A DNA stretch of 64,000 nucleotides, from positions 29,677,608 to 29,741,607 of the forward strand of contig CAMGYJ010000010.1 in assembly GCA_946122785.1 (NCBI GenBank). Reading direction: 5' to 3'. Position 1 is the first letter of the stretch. Each line of letters starts with the position of its first letter. The notes below the pieces were generated by a model that saw only the letters and a program-made list of their open reading frames with translations, ran no database searches and was not told the DNA's origin. The stretch is from Linum tenue (lineage: Eukaryota; Streptophyta; Magnoliopsida; Malpighiales; Linaceae). Position numbers and translations under genes: made by a program. Of this stretch, positions 56,958 to 64,000 are shown piece after piece.

Positions 56958-58362
56958 TGATGACTTGATATATACACATGTTTTTGCCCACTATTCTTAC
57001 ACCGTTTGAGTCTTATTTCTCTTGTTTTAGGCCGATTTCACGCTAGGTTGTTCTTGTTTGTGATATTTCAGGTCCTAATACGTGAATGAAGGTTTGTGAA
57101 CGAGTTTGGGGTCGAATGGAAGAAGATTGGACGTTTGGCGAGAAGTTGAGGAAGCCACACGGGCACGCCTAAAAACCCACACGGCCTTGTGATCTGGCCG
57201 TGTGACACCAAATTTCATGGGCAAGCCACACTGGCCGAGTAAGGGAACCCATGCAGCCGTGTGGAAAGTCCAGGGAGCTCACACGGGCATCCTGGAAATC
57301 CACACGGCCGTGTGGTTTTGGCCGTGTAGCGTACCTGAAGCCACTTAAGTGAAACGTAGCGTTTTGCACACTCACACGGGCAGCTGGGAAAGCCACACGG
57401 CCGTATGGCCTGGTCGTGTGGTCGGGAATTTCTGGGTTTTAATCCAATTTCGAGCCAAATGAGAGGGAATCAACTTTTTGGAGCAAAAACAGAGCCCTAG
57501 AGAGAGAAAGTGCAAAGAACACATCCTAGAAGTGATTTTGGAGCTGGGTTTCATCAATCGAGGTCGGAGATCATCACAGGAATGAAGATTGACATCCCAG
57601 AGCAGATTCTTCCCATTGTTATGAGTATGACTGCTTTGTATTCTGTTTTTCTCTCTCTATGGAGTAGAACTCTCTCCCACTTGGGTATGAAGAACCCTAG
57701 TTCCATGTGTTAGGAATCTTGATTGTAATTACGTTTGGATTGTGATATTGCTTGATTATAATCGATTGAAGTGTTTTGAATAAGTCAATTGAAGTCTGAT
57801 CATCTTTTATTGATGTCTGCTGCAACCTGAGATAGATAGAATCTGATTAGGTTGTTAGAGCTTCTCCAGTCGGTGTCGGTAGTAGTGAATCGATTATACG
57901 AGAGTTAGTCGATTCACTGCTTTGTACTGGAATCTAATTCCAGTAGTGGAGTTCTGTGTTCATTGCCTCAGCGTTCTATCCCGGTGAAGACTAGTCGTCT
58001 GCCGGGTAGTTTGACTGAGAGGGCTTGGTCAGCTTAAGAGATTCCAAGCTACTGTCGGATCTTCCGCAGTATAATCAGCAGTAAAGCAACCAAAAGTAAT
58101 TACAACTGTGACCTAACTAAGGAGCTAGGGAGACTCATTCCCGAGTGAATCTTCCTTTGCTTTAGAAAACCGAACCATTTCCTGCTTTCTTACTGCTTTT
58201 ACTTAAATCAACAATCACTCAACTTAGTTTGCTAGATAACAGATATACACGGAGTAGGCAGTAGATCTAGACCCCGGGTTGACAATTAGAGCTTGCCTAT
58301 TACTGCATTTCCGGACTGCGATTACACTTGGTCGCAGTTTGGTGTTGTATTTTAGCGTGTCA
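56958..58362 (+). repeat. 3' LTR of the plus-strand gypsy element
   Basis: Starts TGATGACTTGATATATAC directly after the purine tract and ends GCGTGTCA at 58362, 1405 bp. It shares the CGATTTCACGCTAGGTTGT and CGAGCCAAA words with the LTR at 22508 and with the 1365-bp LTRs, so these are one family group. It contains the CACACGGCCGTGTGG cluster. Confidence 0.85.
57155..57420. repeat. CACACGGCCGTGTGG cluster in the 3' LTR
   Basis: Full and half palindromes CCACACGGCCGTGTGG and CACACGGGCA, about 200-460 bases into the LTR, followed by a TTTTAATCC box. Confidence 0.85.
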
Positions 58363-58368
58363 ATACAT

Positions 58369-59155
58369 TGCAAGAAATGTGGTACTGAGGGGCATAAATT
58401 CAAGGGGCTGCAAGAAATGTGTTGTGTTTTTCGTTTGATTAAGTCATCTAATAACTTGATGCTTTTCTTAATTGTTTTCTTACTAACACAACCATTCTAC
58501 TATTTAGGCTAACGCTCGAAATGCTGAAAGACATGCTCGAACAACAACAAGAAGGACTTCTCGCACTGCTGGAAACACCACTTGTGGCGGAAACAATGCT
58601 GCCCCCACTGTTGCAGCTGGAGACAACAATGCTGCTGGAAACAACACAACTGGCGGAAACAATGTTGTCCCTAATACAAGGAGGAAGCGAGTTCTCCACT
58701 GTTCTAAGTGTCATTCGCCGACCCATAATGCGAGAACCTGCCCTCTCAACAAAGGAAATTGAATACAAGTAAGCATTATGGGAATATAGAACGAATATAA
58801 TGTCTATTATGTTAGGATTTTATGGGTGAAACTTGAAAACGTGGTCATTTGATATTGTCTATGATGTTGTGTTGAATGTTGGTGAGCGGAGGACGATTGA
58901 GCGTGAGATGCGAGTTGCAACAAGAGGGATAGGAGTGTATGTAAGTGAGGCAACTGAGAATCAGTATGTGAGGGTAAGTAGTAAGATTAAGTTTTAATGT
59001 TGCTATGGAATGATTCTCACTACTTTCTGTTTATGATTTTTTCCTAACTTCTGGTTCTATTTCAGCTAGATGGAGCTCAGGGGCGTCCTGCTGGAGGTAC
59101 TCAGCCCACTGAGATGGACATCCAAGGAAGCAAACCGCCTCTGACACAACCTTAG
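58369..59155 (+). pseudogene. MULE transposase C-terminal exons (copy B)
   Basis: A damaged knuckle (CKKCGTEGHKFKG) at 58369 parallels 22190 in copy A. After an intron ending at 58507, exon 58508-58762 encodes a Thr/Gly/Asn-rich linker and an intact zinc knuckle CSKCHSPTHNARTC, then stops at TGA. In copy A the same exon has a TGA early in the linker. Further coding-like pieces 58868-58973 and 59066-59155, joined by a GTAAGT...TTTCAG intron in phase, may be the original end of the gene. The catalytic part is missing, so this is a remnant. Confidence 0.65.
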
Positions 59156-59707
59156 ATGCCAAAGTCACCATGAGTCACCTTTTTTGGTTACTATGCGGGT
59201 TATGGATGTCCTCGGTGGAGCTTTTTTTGCTATGTGACTCGTGGCCTAATCCACCTTTCGGAGCAATGTTAGTAGCTGAATGTTAGGACGGTAGGAGATG
59301 GATGTAATGGATATTATGAATGTTAGTAGATGAATGTTAGGATGGTGGAGATGGATGATATGGAAATTCAATTTTTGGTGGAAATAATGCTGGAAACACC
59401 ACTGGTATGAATGTTTAGTCCTAGTTAAGGATGGTAGGAGATGGTTTGTTAAGAGTTATGTAATCATTATAGATGTATGGTTTGTTAAGTCCTGGTTTGT
59501 TAAGACAGATGCAGCATGTTATGAAGGTTAAGATGCCATTCAGGTCTTCTTTATCCGACACTTTACAAGCTAATTCAGATTTTAGTCTCTTGCATTAACA
59601 CTACATTACCTGCCAATTCAATACAGAACACGTTACAAAGCATTATATAGAAATACAACTTCGATAAACTTATAGAAAAGGAGACCACTAACTTCGAACA
59701 CATCATC
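59156..59707. other. MULE non-coding region between convergent genes
   Basis: AT-rich with repeated GAATGTTAG(G/T)A-like words (59270-59410). It probably holds the 3' ends of both transcription units. No gene is seen. Confidence 0.5.
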
Positions 59708-60213
59708 CTAAATCATACTACTGCAGTTGGCCAACATTACCACAAGTAACACTACATTCCACAAAATAACAACGGCGAACATATGTCGAATGACACGAAC
59801 ATCGTCGTTAACCTTCCTCGGCTCTTCGACTACAATTTTTCTCTCCTTCTTCGTCCTCTCTACCTTAGCCTCAGCCAACCTTAAATTCTCTTGTAGATTA
59901 AGAATTGTACTGTCTATGGCAGGGTTCCTTGCATCGAATTCATCCACCGCCCCATCCACCCACCTAAAAAAATTGCAGTTCTTTTTTGGTTCCTGCATCA
60001 ACAGAGTCTATGGTCAAAACTCTCAAACATACACAAATGAAAAATGAAGCTTCTCAAAACCTCATTTACCATCCAAAACTTGCATCCGTAGAATCTCCTT
60101 CCTGAGTTCGACTCAGTACCGGCTCTATTATTCACAACAGGAACATTGTGATAGCAACATACTACCCCAATGGTGTTCTCGCTTCTGGAAGATGAACCAC
60201 CCCGGTGAGACAT
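59708..60213 (-). CDS. GRF zinc-finger protein carried by the MULE, two exons
   Basis: Exon 1 is 60213-60070 and exon 2 is 59992-59708, with a GT...AG intron between them in phase 0. The product is about 142 residues. An N-terminal Ser/Arg-rich stretch leads into a GRF-type zinc finger: VCCYHN, then GRRFYGCKFW, then NCNFFRWVD, with Cys/His spacing kept. A charged helical region (LRLAEAKVERTKKERK) suggests a coiled coil, and a C-terminal hydrophobic stretch (MFAVVILWNVVLLVVMLA) a membrane anchor. Such small GRF proteins are common in plant genomes. Here it lies inside the MULE, convergent to the transposase, a layout like mudrB beside mudrA, though not the same protein. Its role is unknown. 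No stop or shift is seen. Confidence 0.75.
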
Positions 60214-60763
60214 GACGAACGTCCGTGAACGAGTGAAGGAAACAATTGGGAAGAGGAGAGGAAGTTACAACGGATTCAGGGGACGTCACGAATCTGCGAT
60301 GGTGGTGGGTGGCGAGTAACAGCGGAGACGGGGACGCCGCGGAACAGGGAGAAGGGGTCTTCGCTGAACAGGAGAAACGGGGTCTGCGCGAAAAAAACGG
60401 AGATAGAGCTGGGTTGGTCGACGACTGTGGCGGGGCTGCTTCAATCGGCAGAGCTGGGTTCGTCGATTAGTGCGGCGGGGATGCTCTCCATCTCCATTGC
60501 TAAAACCCTAAACGAAATGGAATTGGGGAAATGAAAGAAGAACAATGAGATACCAATCCGATTTCCCTGATTTAGGTATAAAAAAAATTTGTTTGAAAAT
60601 GACGTGCCATCCCACCTGTCAGTGGATGCTGAGGTGGAAAAGGAAAGATACAGTGAGCTGGCAGTCAGATCATCGTTCCGTTAATTAGACTAAGGGTGTC
60701 ACTGACACCGTCAAACTATGTAACAGAAATGGCTATAATTGTCATCCAACTTTCAAATTTCTG

Positions 60764-60840
60764 TCTATTTTTGGTATTTCGCCAAAAGTGGCTATATTTG
60801 TCACAAACGTCAAAGTTTTGACTATACAAATGTATTTGGC
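60764..60840 (-). repeat. Right terminal inverted repeat of the MULE
   Basis: The reverse complement begins GCCAAATACATTTGTATAG and stays alignable to 19412-19488 and 41385-41461 through GGCGAAATACCAAAAATAG. Confidence 0.85.
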
Positions 60841-61034
60841 CTATTTTTTAATGATTTTTTAAGTATTTTTGGTCGTGTGATGGAAAGACTATTAATTATC
60901 TTTGCCCCAAACTCTCGGCATCACTTAAAAAGATAGTTTTATTTTGGCTTGTGATTTTTTTACTAAGGCAAATTAAAAATTTTAAGTGGTTTGATGTGGT
61001 GATAAAAGTTAACATTTGGCTTTGAGGAGGTACA
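60841..61034. other. Short spacer between MULE and LINE
   Basis: AT-rich, nothing recognised. It gives no clear 9-bp match to the left MULE flank. Confidence 0.5.
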
Positions 61035-61085
61035 TTTTTTTTTTTGTGTCAAAAGATATCATGTATTGATCGAAACAAAAGATAG

Positions 61086-61550
61086 TTACACCCTGGAAAC
61101 CAGCCAGGTCTGGATATCAAAGAAGCGACTCATAGTCGGATACAAAGAGAGGGCTTTCCTAGCTACCAAATGAGCTACCCTATTGTTCTCCTGGCCTACA
61201 AAACGCACACTAAAGCCAGGCTGAGCACGAAAATAGTGATCTATCTCTTCCAGAACAGCACCCAACCGGCTATCTCTTGTGTCGGCCTGATTAATTTTGT
61301 CAATAATCACCTTCGCATCGCCCTCAAATCGGACCTCCGACAAACCTTGCTCCACACACCAAATAATAGCTTCCCTAAGCACAAGCAATTCCACCACTAC
61401 AGGATCATCCATTTGAGAAAACTGGACCCCTCTAGCCAGAAGGAGTGTCCGCGCTGGGTCAAAAAGAACCATCCCACCAGCCAAATGATAAGCCATCTTA
61501 ACCGAGAAGACCCCGTCAGCCGTAAAATGCCAGATAAGCTTATTAGACAC
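61086..61550 (-). pseudogene. LINE RNase H domain and zf-RVT remnant
   Basis: Begins NKLIWHFTADGVFSVKMAYHL, the zf-RVT region that follows plant LINE reverse transcriptase, and jumps by deletion into a plant-type RNase H domain: LREAIIWCVEQGL, EVRFEGDAKVII and RFVGQENNRVAHLVARKAL. The second-last motif usually has Asp where His stands here (VAHLVA against the usual AD.LA). The first RNase H strand and its Asp are missing because of the deletion. The stop lies about 40 bases before the poly(A) tail. Confidence 0.85.
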
Positions 61551-61604
61551 ATCCCGACGCAGGAGGGTAATAGCTTTAATATCCTTACACGTGGGCGAGT
61601 CAAA

Positions 61605-63529
61605 TCATTGACTGAGCTTCTCATCAGACCACCTCCCTCCCCCCTCACTAATAACCTCCGCCACCAAGGGATCACCCCCCTCAGGCAAGATCCGCGGATT
61701 ATAGTATGTGGGATCTAGCTGGCACCTAGGAATCCAGTTAGAATGGAGAAGGGAGACCGATTGACCATTGCCAACCTGCCATCTCAAACCTCTTTCCAAT
61801 AACTGACGCCCATGAAGGATACTTTGCCACCCCCGAGAGGGCCGAGATCTAGCAGTCGCAATCAGAAAAGACCCTTGAGGGCAGTACTTGCCTTTATAGA
61901 CCTGGAAAATAAGTGATTGAGGTTCATTGAGGATACGCCAGCCTATCTTAGCCAAAAGAGCTTGATTGAAATGCTCGAATTGACGAAATCCCATCCCCCC
62001 ATCATGCTTACTCCTGCACATGTTACACCAGGACACCCATCTAATCTTGGGATTACCGTCCTCCGCACCCCACCAAAAACGGGCCACATGCTTATCTAAA
62101 AGACGACAAAGAGCCAGGGGAAGACGGAAACATGACATAACATGAAGGGGAAGAGCCAACGCTATGGATTTAATTAATGTTTCCTTAGCAGCCCACGACA
62201 ATGTCCTTTGCTTCTACCCCTGAAGCCGCTCTAGGAGTTTTTCCTCTAAATATCTGAATGTAGCTGTTTTGGATCGGGCAACCAACGTTGGAAGTCCCAT
62301 ATATTTATCGTGGACCCCACCGCACCAACCCCTAGAATCGTGGCCAAGAACTCTTGATCTGGTGTTGAAATATTCTTGCTAAAGCACACCGCCGACTTCT
62401 CCAAATTAACGCGTTGACCACTCAGTTCCTCATATTCATTCAACACCTCAATTAAATTCTCGCACTCCTGCAGAGAACCTCGCAAGAATAAATAAGAATC
62501 ATTTGCGAAGAACAGATGCAAGATTCTTGGAGCACGAGGAGCTACTTTCACCCCCTCTAATTTTTTCTCCGTGATCGCCTGTCGGAGGAGGGCTGCAAAC
62601 CCCTCCGTGCAGAGTACAAACAAGAGAGGAGAGAGCGGATCCCCCTGGCGAAGGCCCCTAGAGGCAGTGAAATATCCTGAGGGTGTACCATTCATTAGAA
62701 CCGAGAAAGAGGAGGATCAAAGCCATTCATGTATCCATCCTTGCCAGACTGAACTAAAACCCATCTTATTCAAAACTGCAAGCAGGAAGGGCCATTCGAC
62801 TCTATCATAGGCCTTTTCCATGTCAACCTTCAGAGCCATGTACCCCTTCTTCCCTTGCGTTTTTATTTTCAGGTAGTGCATTAGTTCATGTCCTATAAGG
62901 ATGTTATCAATGATCTGTCGATCTCTGATAAAGCCATTCTGGCCTTCCGAAACGATCTGCGGGAGCATGCTAGCCAGCCGTTCAGCCATGATTTTGGTAA
63001 TCACTTTGTAAACAAACTGGCAGAGACTAATCGGACGCAATTGTCTAATTGTTTCCACTGAGTCCACTTTAGGGATCAAAGTGAGTCAGGTTTGGTTAAA
63101 ACTCTGCAACATCCGACTCGAGGTAAAGAAAGAGATTACTGCTTCAACCACCAAAGTGCCCACAATATCCCATAAAGCTTTGAAGAACTTCCCTGTGAAG
63201 CCGTCCGATCCCGGGGCATGTTTCGAACCCATGGAAAAGACCGTACTCCGGACCTCACTAGGCAAAACCTCTGCCGTCAATTGTGCATTCATTTGCGGAG
63301 TAACAATATGGGCAATCGGCAGGTTCGCCACCCTCTCAGTCATATTAGGAACTTGAGTTTCAGAGGTAAACAAGGTCTGGTAAAAATTGGTGGCAATAGA
63401 AGCCTTTCCGGTTTCCTCAGTGACCCAATCACCCTCCTCATTCCGAAGCCCAGAAACAAAATTCCTCTTCCGCCGAGCCCTAGTGACCGTATGGAAGTAG
63501 GAAGAATTTTGATCTCCTTTTTTAACCAT
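61605..63529 (-). pseudogene. LINE reverse transcriptase, broken
   Basis: Pieces in order: GDQNSSYFHTVTRARRKRN (63510), GSKHAPGSDGFTGKFFK (about 63225), IPKVDSVETIRQLRPISLC (63070), GQNGFIRDRQIIDNILIGHE (about 62930), KVDMEKAYDRVEWPF with the first catalytic Asp (about 62820), GLRQGDPLSPLLFVL (about 62650), then FFANDSYLF (about 62510), where FADD is the rule, and the thumb/connection region to 61605. Breaks occur near 63085, 62705 and 62210. The Asp-to-Asn change in FADD would abolish polymerisation even without the other breaks. Confidence 0.92.
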
Positions 63530-64000
63530 TTAACTCTGGATTTTTGCTGCCAGAACACCTCCTCTGCTTCCCACTGGCGGGAGAGCTCCGTCTCCAGAGT
63601 CCTAATCTCATCCCAATCCACCAGGTGGATCGATTTTATCCTATCAATCTCGGCCTGGAGCGTCTTAATATTACGCAGGGAATTAGTTGTGCCCGCCCTA
63701 CTCCAATCATATAGCAGATGACGGAGTTTCTTTAGGCGTTCCCACAGTCGAAACATAGGGGTGCCTTGGACCTCCTCCTGCCGGAAATAGTTGACCATGG
63801 CCCTGACCTCCGGATTATCCGCCCAATGGGCATCAAAACGGAAAAGAGGCCGACTAGTACGAACATATGGTTTATCAGCAAGGAGAAGGGCACGATGGTC
63901 TGATCCCTGGTCGGTGAAGTTTTTGACTAGTGTCTCCGGGTATGTATCCATCCAAGACTGAGAGCAAACCGCTCTATCCAGACGTGCACGAATGCAAGCA
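63340..64000 (-). pseudogene. LINE endonuclease end and linker
   Basis: From the right edge the frame reads RLDRAVCSQSWMDTYPE and then GSDHRALLL, the last two motifs of the exonuclease/endonuclease/phosphatase domain of plant L1 ORF2. The linker follows (FRFDAHWADNPEVRAMV, LRHLLYDWSRAGTTNSLRN) up to WQQKSRVKWL, where the frame shifts near 63530. The SDH motif is intact. The N-terminal endonuclease part is outside the window. Confidence 0.88.

Larger units (their letters stand above)
41858..58362 (+). mobile_element. Athila/Tat-like gypsy element, 5' half deleted, with nested insertions
   Basis: It keeps integrase (41861-42973), a promoter-like region with intron, a third ORF, a long 3' non-coding stretch, a purine tract and the 3' LTR (56958-58362). 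The 5' LTR, gag, protease and reverse transcriptase are lost. The third ORF is interrupted at 44238-46724 and at 47696-55059. The 3' LTR ends at CA 58362, next to ATACA (58363-58367), which is continuous with MULE sequence (compare ATACATTGCAAG at 22186 in copy A). Confidence 0.85.
41385..60840 (+). mobile_element. MULE of copy B, split by nested retrotransposons
   Basis: The left part 41385-41857 matches 19412-19889 of copy A, including the inverted repeat. The right part 58363-60840 carries the last transposase exons, a GRF zinc-finger gene and the right inverted repeat 60764-60840. Between them lie 16.5 kb of nested Ty3/gypsy sequence. The transposase core is gone: the left part joins the gypsy integrase directly at about 41858, inside a shared GGTTCAT-like word, so one deletion took MULE and gypsy sequence together. 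Confidence 0.75.
61035..64000 (-). mobile_element. L1-type LINE, minus strand, runs off the window
   Basis: The 3' end is marked by an 11-T run (61035-61045, a poly(A) tail on the element strand). Endonuclease end, reverse transcriptase, zf-RVT-like and RNase H parts follow in the order expected for plant L1 elements. The 5' part lies beyond 64000. Frame breaks and a deletion show that it is dead. Confidence 0.92.

Overview
The window is plant nuclear DNA, most likely from a eudicot. It has low-GC spacers, intron-bearing transposase genes, and nested Ty3/gypsy, hAT, Mutator, CACTA-type, Helitron and L1-type LINE sequences. I see no ordinary single-copy host gene. Nearly all coding sequence belongs to mobile elements and most of it is broken. 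The only gene-like unit that reads cleanly is a small GRF zinc-finger gene inside a Mutator-like element. The species cannot be named from the sequence.

The main structure is a segmental duplication. Copy A runs from the left edge to about 19.9 kb. Copy B runs from about 28.2 to 41.86 kb. They share a Tat/Ogre-like LTR block, a long minus-strand Tekay/Del-like LTR, a non-autonomous Mutator element (17.6-18.95 kb in A) and the left end of an autonomous-type MULE (19.4 kb in A, 41.4 kb in B). Each copy was then hit separately. Copy A gained three hAT elements with clean 8-bp target duplications and a tandem pair of gag-pro fragments. It also has about 8.3 kb holding a decayed Helitron and a CACTA terminus that copy B lacks. 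Copy B gained a compact LTR retrotransposon (28878-32794) carrying only a retropepsin-like domain, and a 2.6-kb insertion ending in a hAT.

From 41.86 to 58.36 kb the MULE of copy B is filled by nested retrotransposons. A plus-strand Athila/Tat-like element keeps its integrase, an internal promoter-like region, a third ORF and its 3' LTR. Its third ORF was hit twice: by a 2.49-kb hybrid element (Tekay-like 5' LTR, shared tRNA-Met primer site, Cassandra-type 3' LTR with a 5S rRNA-like core) and by a complete but internally deleted minus-strand gypsy element (47696-55059). The MULE then resumes with the last exons of its transposase, a convergent GRF zinc-finger gene and its right terminal inverted repeat near 60840. 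A minus-strand L1-type LINE with a damaged reverse-transcriptase motif fills 61.0-64.0 kb and runs off the window.

The elements read as an insertion history. The duplicated copies supply empty sites that prove several insertions, and target duplications and reading frames resolve others. The observations most worth follow-up are the hybrid Cassandra/Tekay-like element, the rapidly changing palindrome clusters at a fixed place upstream of the promoters of related gypsy elements, and the protease-only LTR element whose reading frame continues into its own LTR.
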